DNA of 57,806 bases, from contig JAMPFS010000014.1 in assembly GCA_023664325.1 (NCBI GenBank), positions 1-57,806 of the forward strand, given 5' to 3'. How positions within the stretch are numbered: the stretch's first letter is position 1; the number at the start of each line of letters is the position of its first letter. The stretch is from Clostridium sp. Its GTDB lineage: Bacteria; Bacillota; Clostridia; Lachnospirales; Lachnospiraceae. The notes under the pieces are model-generated. The model ran no database searches, was not told the DNA's origin, and saw nothing but the letters and a program-made list of their open reading frames with translations. Positions 33,459 to 43,182 of this stretch are shown one piece after another. Position numbers and translations under genes: made by a program.

Positions 33459-34292
33459 CTACACAATCTGCTCACGGAACTCTTCTTTTAATTTCTGTGT
33501 TACAGTATCCATCCGCTTATTAAAGTCTGTCAAATTATTCTTCTCATAATGGTACATTGCCTTTTGCATACGGTGATAAACCGGCGAACCCGTCACATCC
33601 GTCTCCGCATTCAGAATGGCATCAAAAACAGTATCCACCATATTCTCAACATTGTAATATTTCGCAAGCACCTCGATATCATCACGGCTTCGCATGGTTG
33701 CCTCTAACAGCAAATACTCATATATGCTTTTATGATTTCCCGTCATCTCATACGCCTTAAGGTAACACTGAGCCGCTCCCTCAAGTTCAAAATTATAGGC
33801 GAGCGCAACCGCCTTATTATGATAAATCGCACCGAGAAATGCATCCTGGTTAAGCTCCGTATTCTGTTCTAATATCTCGTCATAAATGGCTGCCGCTTTT
33901 AAATATTTATGATACCGTAAGAATCCATCCGCCTGCATTTTGCGAAACTGCGGCTTGCTAAGCCCTTTCATCCGTTCCATCTGTAAAATAAATTCCTTCA
34001 CCTCCGAAATCGTATAATACTCCTTATAGGTGAGAATTGCTGTCAACAGATCCGTCAAATCAGAGCTTTCCTTTGCCTTCATCTCCCGCAGAAGGTTTGC
34101 CAGATCCGAAAGACCCAATTCTTCCTCAATCCAGTTAAACATCGGTGTGGCAATGTATTCCTCTGAGATCAGCGCCATATTGTTATATATATAAAAACAA
34201 AGCTCCTCATAGGAAAACACTTCAATCTTCGTGTTTGGAAAAATATATGAAGTTTTCGCTTCCTTTGTTTCACACAAAATTACCCGGCTCAT
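33459..34292 (-). CDS. Helical-repeat (TPR-like) protein of the four-gene operon
   Basis: This 277-residue cytoplasmic protein has an N-terminal mixed domain (MSRVILCETKEAKTSYIF) and, from about 140, TPR-like helices (FLRYHKYLKAAAIYDEILEQN, AIYHNKAVALAYNFELEGAAQCYLKAYEMTGN). I start at ATG 34292 behind GAGAGGAG; a longer frame would overlap the upstream gene by 25 bases. TPR repeats usually hold other proteins, here presumably the operon partners. The name and exact family are unknown to me. Confidence 0.7.
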   Translation of the reverse strand: MSRVILCETKEAKTSYIFPNTKIEVFSYEELCFYIYNNMALISEEYIATPMFNWIEEELGLSDLANLLREMKAKESSDLTDLLTAILTYKEYYTISEVKEFILQMERMKGLSKPQFRKMQADGFLRYHKYLKAAAIYDEILEQNTELNQDAFLGAIYHNKAVALAYNFELEGAAQCYLKAYEMTGNHKSIYEYLLLEATMRSRDDIEVLAKYYNVENMVDTVFDAILNAETDVTGSPVYHRMQKAMYHYEKNNLTDFNKRMDTVTQKLKEEFREQIV

Positions 34293-34321
34293 ATTGTCTC
34301 CTCTCGCCTTTTCCTTTAAGA

Positions 34322-35608
34322 CTATAAATAAAACGCCGTGCCGCACGGCTCATTGCCAACCGAAAATTCTTTGCGGTATATCTTATTTGTGGTTGGATAT
34401 ATTTTTCCAAAACCCACATCCCGAATAACGATGGCGCCCATCCGTTCATCAAACAACTCCACTTCCAATGAAATCTTTGTTGTTTTCGGTGGACGTTTTG
34501 GCAGCCCATGTATCTCGATAATTTCTTTCTGAACCCTCTTTGTGATCTTGTCACGATACACCATGCTGATCCGGTTCGTATCATCTAAGAACAATGTCAC
34601 CTTTCCCCTCATGTTATACCATTCCCTGCCGCCCAATGCAATGAGCTGGAAATAATTTCTTGCGCTGGCATCACCTATACTGACGCCGATATCAAAAGGA
34701 ATACTTCCCTCCGTACGGAGAATACAGTCTTTCCCTGTCTCATAGGCGCCATGCCTTGCATGATAACAGGCGCCTTTTGTATATAAATTCTGTCCCATGA
34801 AAACACGTCTGCCGTCACAGATCACTTTTTTGGATTCCTCAATCCAGTTATCATTAAAACCCGGCCCCGTCAGATATACCGTAGAAATATAAGTCTCCTT
34901 CATTTTTATCCTGCCAAGCTCTGCGAAATGCCGGTCTAATTCCTCAACATCTCCAAACAGCATCGAATAACTCATTTCCTCTTTCATATCCTGCCGACTC
35001 AAATAGTAAATCCATGTATTTCCCTGATGCTTGCGGTCAATCCGATAATATTCCATCCCCTCAAACCCATATTCAAACATTGCGACACTGTTATTGCGAA
35101 GCCTCTCATCCTGATTCATGACATACTGAAAAAACGCATTCTCATGACTCATAATATAAAACCGCTCATCCGACAGGGAAAATGACTCCTTTAGCTTTTG
35201 AAGCACTGCATACACTTTGGGATGATATTGCTCCACCGTAACCGTAAGTCCGCAAAGCGTATACTCTTCCGATCTGGACAAAAAGTCATTAATATGAATC
35301 TCCAAAAGCAGCAGCAGCAAATCTTCTGAGCTATATACATCATCATTCACAACCGTGGAAACATCAGAATCAATACTGCCCAGAACATCCTCAACCATAA
35401 TGCCATCCGTCTTAAACCGGATGGTGCTTACATTGTTGCCCACATACCACTTGTTCTCCTCTAAGGAATAAAACATCACATTCGGAAGCTGATAGGTCTC
35501 CATATTATTCAATTGGTAAATGGACTCCGGCTCCTGCTTATCTTCCCTGTAATAACTCATCTGAATATTCTTTTTACACAGATCCAGTCCTAAGTATATC
35601 TCTTTCAT
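34322..35608 (-). CDS. Actin/Hsp70-fold ATPase-like protein (DUF5716-like)
   Basis: This 428-residue cytoplasmic protein has the layout of the actin/Hsp70/sugar-kinase fold, though with degenerate motifs. Phosphate-1 is YLGLDLCKKNIQMSYY (residues 5-20, where Hsp70 has GIDLGTTNS), phosphate-2 VAMFEYGFEGMEYYRI (about 180) and adenosine VYLTGPGFNDNW (about 250). A beta-rich C-terminal domain follows (ISLEVELFDERMGAIVIRDVGF). From memory of Lachnospiraceae annotations it resembles DUF5716, usually paired with a DUF5717 protein such as its upstream neighbour ten bases away. Nucleotide binding is inferred, and missing Gly/Thr residues could mean it no longer hydrolyses ATP. Confidence 0.7.
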   Translation of the reverse strand: MKEIYLGLDLCKKNIQMSYYREDKQEPESIYQLNNMETYQLPNVMFYSLEENKWYVGNNVSTIRFKTDGIMVEDVLGSIDSDVSTVVNDDVYSSEDLLLLLLEIHINDFLSRSEEYTLCGLTVTVEQYHPKVYAVLQKLKESFSLSDERFYIMSHENAFFQYVMNQDERLRNNSVAMFEYGFEGMEYYRIDRKHQGNTWIYYLSRQDMKEEMSYSMLFGDVEELDRHFAELGRIKMKETYISTVYLTGPGFNDNWIEESKKVICDGRRVFMGQNLYTKGACYHARHGAYETGKDCILRTEGSIPFDIGVSIGDASARNYFQLIALGGREWYNMRGKVTLFLDDTNRISMVYRDKITKRVQKEIIEIHGLPKRPPKTTKISLEVELFDERMGAIVIRDVGFGKIYPTTNKIYRKEFSVGNEPCGTAFYL

Positions 35609-35617
35609 ATGCGTTCC

Positions 35618-38600
35618 CTATTCTATAATCTCCAAATTCTCCTCTATAATAGCAGCCAATTTCAGATATCTGTCTATTTTGTTAATCAACATCTGATTTT
35701 CCCCTATTTCCTGGTTCAGCAGCATGGAATTTAACATCTCAAACCGGTTCTCATATTCCTCCGCCTCACCCTTTGCCTTCATTGCCTCACTCTCATACAC
35801 CTTCGTGTGTTCTGTACGTTCCGCATCCATTTCATAGAGAAGGTTCTCTCCGTGGAATAAGACAAATTCCTTCATATAATAGCCGGGCAGTACCTCCATC
35901 ATTCTCGCCTGCTTGCTGCACTCTGCTTTCTCCACACCGGTCTGGATTCCGTAGCGGAAGGACAAATGCCTGCCCGCTTTTTCCTTCGTGACTACATAGG
36001 TCATTAAAAACAAATCCTTCGGCAGTTTCACATAGCGTTTAAAGCTTCTGAAAAACGGTAATAAAATGCCACGCTTGATAAAGTACTCCAACTGCTGCTT
36101 TACCCATTCCACCTCATCCGAATCCAGCTTCACTTTCCTGCTGTAGTAAAGAAGCTGGGCTGCAAACAACACATCTCCTGTAAGCTCCTCTGTAACCATC
36201 TGCTTATAAAGCGCATCAAAAAATGTATCGGGCAGTTCCACATCCTCCACCAGATACGCAAAGCATGCGCGCTTGAAAAATGCCTTCATCACCATACCCC
36301 GGCGTTTTTTATCTGCATACTCCGCAAACACCCTAAACACCTCAGGGTTCCACTGCTCGATATATAAAGTCTGGCAGATAATATTTTCCTCTAAAAGTTC
36401 CAGCCTCGCCAGCCTTTTATTCGCACGTTTCCACAATTTCAGCATATCCTTCACGCCACTCTGGTAATAATCCACCAGGTAGGCGAGAATATTTGGCGTC
36501 TCCTGCCCGGAACGGTAGAGGTACACTGCCACTGCAATCAATTCCTCCTCCGAAGCATACTGGGAATATTCCTTTATCCGCTCCGTTAAACGGATCAGTC
36601 CACCCGTTTCCACACCCTGGAACCCAAACCGTTTCACTGCTTCATATGCCTTCTCATAATAATCACATTCTAACAGATAATTAACAAATTCACTTCCTGC
36701 TTTCGGATCCACATAATCCATATCTACCCGTGTCAGATAACTTCTTAAAATATCCGTGTCCAAATGCTCATGATAATATCTTACAATGCCATAAATCGCC
36801 TGTTGTTTTGTCTCCTCACTAATCTCCTTAAATCCCAACAGATCCCTGGCAATATTTACTTCCTTTGCCTTCTTCGCATCAAAAGCGCCCAATGCATCAT
36901 ACTGATACAGCACATAGCGGTAATCATCTGCGGCATACTGGGAAAGAAGTTCCATATACTCCTCCTCATTTACCAGCTTTTGCAGTTTATACGGAATGGT
37001 ACTCACAAAACGGTTCTGCTCTTTATCGACAAGGGATACCACGGCAGACTCCGTAATCATATCAAGGTATGCCACATGGTTTACCACCGGATAAACCATC
37101 TCTGCCGCCAGCTCTCTATGAGACACCACAACTGCCACAATATTCTCGTTGGCAACCGTTAATTTGCGCTTAAACATAACCTTCGTAAGGCTGCCCGCAA
37201 AACTCGGTCTCACGGTCTGCGGTTTTAAAAATTCACTATACAGCACGCTCAGGTCATCCGACACATCACCCTTTATAATCTGCCCTTCCATAAACGCCTG
37301 CATGTTTGGCAGATACTCTTCATACTGCGCAAGATACTGTCTTTTATTTACCACCACATTCGCATATAAATACGCATAGTCACTGTCCGATAGAGAACTC
37401 TTATAGTTAAAATATCGAAGGACAGAATCCGGGATCAGATCATAACGGCTCTTATCCATGCTATACAGAAAATGTTCCTGTATTCCCACCAGCTTATAGC
37501 CGCATTTAATGCCCTCCAAATAGTACGGGTAAAATCTGTGTTCCGTCCTGCCACCCTTTAAGAGAAGACTGCATATAATCTTAATAATCTCCGGCTTCTT
37601 CGTTGTGTCATAAATCATTCTAAGCAGATCAAACACCTGCGGACGAAATTCTTTTTCCCGGGCTGCCAATTGCAGAAATTCTTCCTGCACCTCACCGGAC
37701 AGATAATGATTTTTCAAACCAAAGCGAATTGCCGCAATCTCCACCTCTGAAAGCTTGCGGAGCAGTAACGGCTCTGCGTTCATCAAATCACAGATTTCAA
37801 TGGCGAGAATCGGGCTGTCATAACCACCGATAATCAGTCCTTCAATCTGGGAATACATCCACTGCTTATCCTTCTGGTACCGCTCGTCCAGATATATCAA
37901 AAGCCAAAAATAAAACAGCTTATCCTCTTCCCTGGAGAGTGCTTCTTCAATAACCTCACAGGCGCTTACTACCTGTCTGGCTTCGCCAGAAAGCAATGCC
38001 TTCAGATAGAGGTAATAGCAATGCTCCCGCCTGCCCTCCATTGCTTTATCCATATCTGCTTCCATGCGCCGGATTTCTTCCCTTGCCACATCCATCTTTC
38101 CTGCCAGAATGCTCATATGCAAAAGCCCTAATTTATAAATGCCCACTTCCGGTTCATAGGAAACGAGTGTATTCAGACAGCGCCTTATCTTTTCGATAAA
38201 CTGCTCGAGAGAGAGAAGACCTGTGCGATAATCCAGATAAGTATGCGTAAGTGCTGCTATTTCCAGCTTCTTAAGCCGCCTGTCATGGTTCTTATGTACT
38301 AAAACCCTGGATGCCTCTTCCGGCTTTTTAATCACAATCTCCACAAAAACGGTCTGATAGGTACTCTCTAAGATAATATGCCCGGTCTGCATCTCATTTT
38401 CATCCATAAATTCCGGATCCAGCGTATAACGCACCACACCACTGTCTCCTGCAAAATCCAGACTACAGACTGTCTCCTTATGCACGGTAATAAACTTCAC
38501 ATCACTGCGCACCTTCATCCTGCAATAACCCCATGTGTTCTTATGGAGTACAAGCTCATGCTCCTCCCTCATTTTCGGGAATCCAAACTGGAAGCGGTTA

Positions 38601-39190
38601 TGCTCCACCTGCAAAGTCAAGGCGCGCTTTTTGTGGATGTATACCAAAAACTCTTCCAAAGCCAGGTTCTTATTTAATGAATCCTTCAGAGACTTATAAA
38701 CGGTCACATACTCTGACCTGCCAGCAAGAATCGTCCTTACGAACTCGTCCGAGTAAAAAATCGAGAGCGCCCTCTCCCAATCTTCCTCCGCCAAAGCGCT
38801 GAACTTCATCAAGTCCTCTAATGCAACACCGTTGACGTCAATAAATGGCGCCACAACCTCTATATTATATGGGATGTCTTTTTCCATTCCATTGCCGATT
38901 ACATGGATATTCCCCTCATAAACCGCACCGCGTTTTTTGCCGGCAGCATTAAACGTATAGCGGATTTCGCCCTTCTTTCCCACCAGGCTGTGGTCGTCAA
39001 GATGCAGCAAATAGGCGTCATCATACACCATCATTTTCATTGGCACATCATTTCCTGACGTAACCGTAATGCTGCCTGTATAAGCGCTGCCCGCCTCAAT
39101 CTTTAATTGTAAATAGCTTTTGGAAAACTTTACCTCCGGATACTCTACATAAAAGTCACCCTGGGCATACTGTTCAACCTTACTCTTCAT
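35618..39190 (-). CDS. Giant 1190-residue solenoid protein (DUF5717-like)
   Basis: There is no signal peptide or membrane span, so it is cytoplasmic. Residues about 15-300 form two Ig-like beta domains (VEYPEVKFSKSYLQLKIEAG, then VRSDVKFITVHKETVCSLDF). The remaining ~850 residues are a continuous alpha-solenoid of TPR-like helix pairs, ending in a coiled coil (KGEAEEYENRFEMLNSMLL). It resembles the DUF5717 family known to me only from Lachnospiraceae. It heads the operon with its own promoter at 39351. Ig-like domains plus helical scaffold beside an actin/Hsp70-like partner suggest an assembly or chaperone machine, which is inference. Confidence 0.75.
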   Translation of the reverse strand: MKSKVEQYAQGDFYVEYPEVKFSKSYLQLKIEAGSAYTGSITVTSGNDVPMKMMVYDDAYLLHLDDHSLVGKKGEIRYTFNAAGKKRGAVYEGNIHVIGNGMEKDIPYNIEVVAPFIDVNGVALEDLMKFSALAEEDWERALSIFYSDEFVRTILAGRSEYVTVYKSLKDSLNKNLALEEFLVYIHKKRALTLQVEHNRFQFGFPKMREEHELVLHKNTWGYCRMKVRSDVKFITVHKETVCSLDFAGDSGVVRYTLDPEFMDENEMQTGHIILESTYQTVFVEIVIKKPEEASRVLVHKNHDRRLKKLEIAALTHTYLDYRTGLLSLEQFIEKIRRCLNTLVSYEPEVGIYKLGLLHMSILAGKMDVAREEIRRMEADMDKAMEGRREHCYYLYLKALLSGEARQVVSACEVIEEALSREEDKLFYFWLLIYLDERYQKDKQWMYSQIEGLIIGGYDSPILAIEICDLMNAEPLLLRKLSEVEIAAIRFGLKNHYLSGEVQEEFLQLAAREKEFRPQVFDLLRMIYDTTKKPEIIKIICSLLLKGGRTEHRFYPYYLEGIKCGYKLVGIQEHFLYSMDKSRYDLIPDSVLRYFNYKSSLSDSDYAYLYANVVVNKRQYLAQYEEYLPNMQAFMEGQIIKGDVSDDLSVLYSEFLKPQTVRPSFAGSLTKVMFKRKLTVANENIVAVVVSHRELAAEMVYPVVNHVAYLDMITESAVVSLVDKEQNRFVSTIPYKLQKLVNEEEYMELLSQYAADDYRYVLYQYDALGAFDAKKAKEVNIARDLLGFKEISEETKQQAIYGIVRYYHEHLDTDILRSYLTRVDMDYVDPKAGSEFVNYLLECDYYEKAYEAVKRFGFQGVETGGLIRLTERIKEYSQYASEEELIAVAVYLYRSGQETPNILAYLVDYYQSGVKDMLKLWKRANKRLARLELLEENIICQTLYIEQWNPEVFRVFAEYADKKRRGMVMKAFFKRACFAYLVEDVELPDTFFDALYKQMVTEELTGDVLFAAQLLYYSRKVKLDSDEVEWVKQQLEYFIKRGILLPFFRSFKRYVKLPKDLFLMTYVVTKEKAGRHLSFRYGIQTGVEKAECSKQARMMEVLPGYYMKEFVLFHGENLLYEMDAERTEHTKVYESEAMKAKGEAEEYENRFEMLNSMLLNQEIGENQMLINKIDRYLKLAAIIEENLEIIE

Positions 39191-39287
39191 ATGTACTCCA
39201 GTCCATACTTCAGGGATTCGCCACCTGATCTATTATATTTATTGCATCATCTTTTATCATGAATCCGCCATATTCCATTTTAATGTC

Positions 39288-39317
39288 TTGATAGATTCCC
39301 TCATCCAATGCTATAAT
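39288..39317 (+). promoter_or_regulatory. Promoter reading toward the aminotransferase gene
   Basis: TTGATA (39288-39293) and TATAAT (39312-39317), 18-base spacing. It would give a leader of about 130 bases before 39457. It faces and crosses the minus-strand promoter at 39351. Confidence 0.65.
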
Positions 39318-39350
39318 AGAGTCAGAGCATCAAAACAAAAAGATAAATAC

Positions 39351-39379
39351 ATTATAGCAAATTTTCTTTCATATTGAAA
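39351..39379 (-). promoter_or_regulatory. Promoter of the four-gene operon
   Basis: On the minus strand TATAAT (39351-39356), preceded by TTGC as an extended -10, with TTTCAA (39374-39379) 17 bases upstream. A short hairpin, TCTTTCATATTGAAAGA (39365-39381), overlaps the -35. Confidence 0.6.
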
Positions 39380-39456
39380 GACTAATGTTCTTTTTCATAT
39401 TGTGAGATGTTACTACGAAAACCTTACGACAGGTAATCGAGAAAGAAGGTATTGTT

Positions 39457-40548
39457 ATGGTAATCGCAGATGAAGCCTTTCATGGCAGCGATCTGGAAAA
39501 GATTGCTGCCTGTTATCATATAAATGTCCAAAATATTGTTCCTTTTGCCTCTAATGTGAATCCTTTAGGCATTTCGCCAATGGCTCGCCAGGCACTCATT
39601 GACAATGTGGATGCAATCAAGGCATACCCGGATCGGAATTATGTGTTCCTGAAAAATGTTATTTCCAAATATTGTAAAACGGAACCGGACAAATTGATAC
39701 TCGGCAACGGAACCTCCGAGTTAATCAGCCTGACAATCAAGACAATCAAACCTGCAAAAACGGTTGTCATAGGGCCAACCTATTCGGAATATGGCAGATC
39801 CGCCCTTGCAGCAGGAAGCGAAATCGAGTGTTATATGCTGAAAAATCTTGACGACTTTGAATTGGATGTGGATGCATTTATCAAAACATTACAGTCCAAT
39901 ATTGATTTACTCATAATCTGTAACCCGAACAACCCGACAGGAAAAGCAGTCAGCAGGGATGGCATGGAGCAGATTGTAAAGCAGTGCGCTAAGCTGCATA
40001 TCACCGTCATGGTGGATGAGACTTATGTGGAATTTGTAAATGACGTGGATCAGGTTTCTTCCGTATCGCTGACCGAAGATTACGACAATCTGATTGTCCT
40101 GCGCGGAGTTTCCAAATTCTTTGCCTCTCCGGGATTACGGCTTGGATATGCCGTCACCAGCCATGCAGCATTTTTAGAAGCGGCGGACAGCAGTAAAATT
40201 CCGTGGAACATTAACGCCTATGCCTCTGTTGCCGGTGTCATGTTTGAAGATGAACATTATATTAATCTGACAAAAAGCCTGATCCAGACCGAGCGCAACT
40301 TAATCTATTCTGCCCTGTCCCCGAGAAAGACCATCAAGGTATTTAAGCCGGATGCAAACTTTATTTTAATCAAGCTGCTAAAGGAAAACCTGACCGCAGA
40401 CCAGGTATTTGAACACTGTATCAAAAAAGGAATCATGATCCGGGATTGCAGCGACTACGAGGGACTTGGGAACAAATACATCCGGTTCTGCTTCATGAGA
40501 CCGGAACAAAATGATAGTGTGGTAAATACGATTTTGGAGATTGTGTGA
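39457..40548 (+). CDS. CobD/HisC-like PLP aminotransferase
   Basis: This 363-residue class I/II aminotransferase-fold protein has FHGSD...FASNVNPLGISP near the N-terminus, typical of threonine-phosphate decarboxylase (CobD) and histidinol-phosphate aminotransferase. PLP-binding elements are GNGTSELI, CNPNNPTGK, VDETYVEF and the Lys in RGVSKFFASPGLRLGY. No cobalamin or histidine genes are nearby, so the substrate is unclear. CobD-like is slightly favoured by the N-terminal motif. Confidence 0.82.
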   Translation: MVIADEAFHGSDLEKIAACYHINVQNIVPFASNVNPLGISPMARQALIDNVDAIKAYPDRNYVFLKNVISKYCKTEPDKLILGNGTSELISLTIKTIKPAKTVVIGPTYSEYGRSALAAGSEIECYMLKNLDDFELDVDAFIKTLQSNIDLLIICNPNNPTGKAVSRDGMEQIVKQCAKLHITVMVDETYVEFVNDVDQVSSVSLTEDYDNLIVLRGVSKFFASPGLRLGYAVTSHAAFLEAADSSKIPWNINAYASVAGVMFEDEHYINLTKSLIQTERNLIYSALSPRKTIKVFKPDANFILIKLLKENLTADQVFEHCIKKGIMIRDCSDYEGLGNKYIRFCFMRPEQNDSVVNTILEIV

Positions 40549-40610
40549 ACGATACAAAGTTTTCACCCGCATTTCATATACGGTCACTAAGGTATTTTCA
40601 TCAAATACAA

Positions 40611-40821
40611 TAGGAAATTACAAAACTCCATTTTCGCAACTGTCCGTTGTGCAATATAGACAAATTACAGCATGGCACGCTTGCGCTATGTATCGCTCGT
40701 AACGGTACATAAGGTGCCAAAGTACGGCACCTAAGTACCGACGGCTCCTCAATGCCCTGCTTGCAATATTGTCTATATTGCACAACTAGATTTTGGAAAT
40801 CAGGAGTTTTGCAATTGTCTA
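40611..40821 (-). mobile_element. Dispersed palindromic repeat, copy 4 (inverted orientation)
   Basis: The copy reads on the minus strand like copy 3: outer end TAGACAATTGCAAAACTCC (from 40821), inner arms GTTGTGCAATATAGACAAT, centre GGTACTTAGGTGCCGTACT...GGCACCTTATGTACCGTTACGAGCGATAC, closing TAGGAAATTACAAAACTCC at 40611. It occupies most of the 40549-40855 gap and ends 34 bases before the lysozyme start codon. Confidence 0.75.
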
Positions 40822-40855
40822 ACAGCAAACAACTGTGAAAGGAGTCATATACCAT

Positions 40856-42763
40856 ATGAATATAAAGAAAAAATATTTTGTTTATCGCATAATTTTTATA
40901 TTGTTTTGCACGGTTCTTCTGGCAATGGGAATCGGCAACCCTGCATATGCGGCAAGCCAGGATCCCGGCGCCGGACGGTTATCCGGAAAATATATCCCGG
41001 ATGGGTTTTACGATACCGAGGACAGTAAAGGGCTGACAGCCTATGGGCTTGGCCGCTATGGAAGCGCGGAATCCGTAAGTCCGTATACACAGAAAACGTA
41101 TACGCACCAGGATGCTTTTGACGGACGTATCATCTCACACGGAATTGATGTCAGCCAATGGCAGGGAGAAATCGACTGGAACAAGGTAAAAGCAAGCGGT
41201 ATCGACTATGCATTTATCCGGGTTGGCTTCCGTGGATGGGGTTCGGTTGGAACATTGGATTCGTCTACCATAGATCTCTATTATGAGAAAAATATGAAAG
41301 CGGCGACAGCCGCCGGCGTGAAAGTCGGCATTTATATTTTCTCACAGGCAATTACGACAGCCGAAGCGGAGGAAGAAGCCCAATATATCCTGGACCGCAT
41401 CGGAACATATGATATTTCCATGCCTTTAGTCATGGACTACGAATACGCTTCCGACTCGCCAACGGGAGGCCGCATCAAAACAGCCAAATTATCAAAAGAC
41501 AAAGCGACCAAAATCTGTATGGCATTTTGTGATGCCATCGCAAATGCCGGTTATACCCCAATGTTATATGCCAACAAAAGCATGCTGGAAGATCAGTTAA
41601 ACCCTGCAAGCCTGACAGCAAAAGGCTACCGCATCTGGCTTGCAAATTATGTGAACTATGATTCCAACGGCGAAGAAACCCTGAACAAAAAGGGAACCAG
41701 CTATGCAGGCACCTATGATTTCTGGCAGTACAGCAGTTTGGGGAAGGTGGACGGTATCTCCGGTTCAGTGGATATGAACTTTTACTATGTTCAGGACGGG
41801 GATAATTTTGTCCATGATGCCATCCCGATCACTGCCGCTTCCATATCCGCCATTCCAAATCAGGCATATACCGGAAGCAGCCTCAAACCACAGCCAGCCA
41901 TCACTTATAACGGTACGCCTCTTACACTGAACAGCGACTTTAAGGTAACTTACAGCAACAACAAAAAAATCGGAAAAGCGACTGCGAAAATTGCAGGCAT
42001 AGGAAAATATAAAGGTGTAAAATCCGTCTCCTTTAAGATTGTGCCAAGCACCGTGACAGGCGTGAAAGCCAAGAAAAAGGCAGCGAATTATATTACCCTG
42101 TCATGGAAGAAAAATACCAGCGGCTCCGGCTATCAGATTTACCGTTCCACAGCACTGAATGGAACTTACAAGAAAATCAAGACCATCAGCAAGAACAGCA
42201 CGACCTCTTATAAGGATACAAAACGCGCTGCCGGGCAGTGTTACTACTACAAAGTCCGCAGTTATAAAAAGGTCAGCGGCACCACCTATTACAGCGCTTT
42301 TTCAGACATAAAAACCATTTACACCAAAATAAGCTACACACGCAATGCCGTTGTGAAAGGGGATACGGCAAACCTCTATACGGCTGCCAGTGATACCTCG
42401 GATATCCTTGCCGTACCCGTTAAAGACCAGACGCTTCCTGTCACCTATTACACATTGGACGAAAAGGGAAAAGGCTGGTACTATGTAACCTATAAGACAG
42501 ACGAAGCATCTTATAAGGGCTTTGTTCCTGCTTCAAAAGTAACGATCACCCGGATTGGAAAGGTGGTAAAAGCAAGTAAGGTAAATGTCAGAAAATCCTA
42601 CTCCACCGGCTCCAAGAAATTAACTACACTGAAGAAAAACAAGAAAGTAACCATATTATCGACCAAAAAGAAGCTTGGCGTCACATGGTATAAGGTAACT
42701 TTCAAAAAGAGTGGAAAGTCATACACCGGCTGGATTTCTGCACCGTATATCAAAGTGCTGTAA
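40856..42763 (+). CDS. GH25 lysozyme with SH3b repeats
   Basis: This 635-residue secreted protein has a signal peptide (MNIKKKYFVYRIIF...GNPAYA). The GH25 muramidase domain (about 95-325) has HGIDVSQWQGEIDW (first catalytic Asp) and PLVMDYEY (Asp/Glu pair), and ends DMNFYY. A bacterial Ig-like domain, a fibronectin type III domain (about 405-495) and two SH3b-type wall-binding repeats follow (WYYVTYKTDEASYKGFV; KVNVRKSYSTGSKKLTTL...WYKVTF). It cleaves peptidoglycan for cell-wall turnover or competition. ATG 40856 lies behind AAGGAG. The protein is very lysine-rich beyond the catalytic domain. Confidence 0.93.
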   Translation: MNIKKKYFVYRIIFILFCTVLLAMGIGNPAYAASQDPGAGRLSGKYIPDGFYDTEDSKGLTAYGLGRYGSAESVSPYTQKTYTHQDAFDGRIISHGIDVSQWQGEIDWNKVKASGIDYAFIRVGFRGWGSVGTLDSSTIDLYYEKNMKAATAAGVKVGIYIFSQAITTAEAEEEAQYILDRIGTYDISMPLVMDYEYASDSPTGGRIKTAKLSKDKATKICMAFCDAIANAGYTPMLYANKSMLEDQLNPASLTAKGYRIWLANYVNYDSNGEETLNKKGTSYAGTYDFWQYSSLGKVDGISGSVDMNFYYVQDGDNFVHDAIPITAASISAIPNQAYTGSSLKPQPAITYNGTPLTLNSDFKVTYSNNKKIGKATAKIAGIGKYKGVKSVSFKIVPSTVTGVKAKKKAANYITLSWKKNTSGSGYQIYRSTALNGTYKKIKTISKNSTTSYKDTKRAAGQCYYYKVRSYKKVSGTTYYSAFSDIKTIYTKISYTRNAVVKGDTANLYTAASDTSDILAVPVKDQTLPVTYYTLDEKGKGWYYVTYKTDEASYKGFVPASKVTITRIGKVVKASKVNVRKSYSTGSKKLTTLKKNKKVTILSTKKKLGVTWYKVTFKKSGKSYTGWISAPYIKVL

Positions 42764-42821
42764 CCATCTACCGTTTGTTATGCAGCTCATACACATTTTG
42801 ATAAATTACAGGATTTTTGGG

Positions 42822-42850
42822 TTGACTTTCTTTTCCCGTTAAGCTACAAT
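42822..42850 (+). promoter_or_regulatory. Promoter of the T-box/thrS operon
   Basis: TTGACT (42822-42827) and TACAAT (42845-42850) at 17-base spacing. Transcription would start near 42857, just before the T-box. Confidence 0.8.
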
Positions 42851-42871
42851 CGGATTTAGGTTAAAATATGA

Positions 42872-43142
42872 TATGCGATGAAGAGGACAGTAGATTTTGG
42901 ATGGATTTCCAGAGAGGGCTTGGCTGGCTGGAACAAGCCTATTTCAACCTGAATTGAACACCACCTCCGAGCAGCCGTTAATACCGGCCGGTGACTCCGA
43001 TATCGTCATAATGAAGCGCCTGTTACATGGATATTTCAAAACTGTTTCCCTTAAGAACAGTTATCTTTTGTAACCGGAACTGGGGTGGAACCGCGAATGA
43101 ATCATCGTCCCTGGCAAATAATAAGTTTGCCAGGGATTTTTT
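42872..43142 (+). promoter_or_regulatory. Threonine T-box riboswitch
   Basis: A leader with AGTAG opposite a specifier loop in stem I and the hallmark T-box AACTGGGGTGGAACCGCG (43078-43095). A terminator (43108-43118 with 43126-43136, then TTTTTT) follows. The codon ACC at 42960-42962 (GAAC-ACC-A context) is the likely specifier for threonine. Uncharged tRNA-Thr should favour the antiterminator and switch on the downstream small membrane protein gene and thrS. This explains the 42764-43182 gap. Confidence 0.92.
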
Positions 43143-43182
43143 GTGCAAACGAATCAATCAAATTTTATAAGGAGGACACAAC

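Noticed and set aside
27924..40821. CRISPR array for the repeats
   Set aside because: There are only four widely spaced, 200-300 base palindromic copies, with no regular spacers or cas genes.
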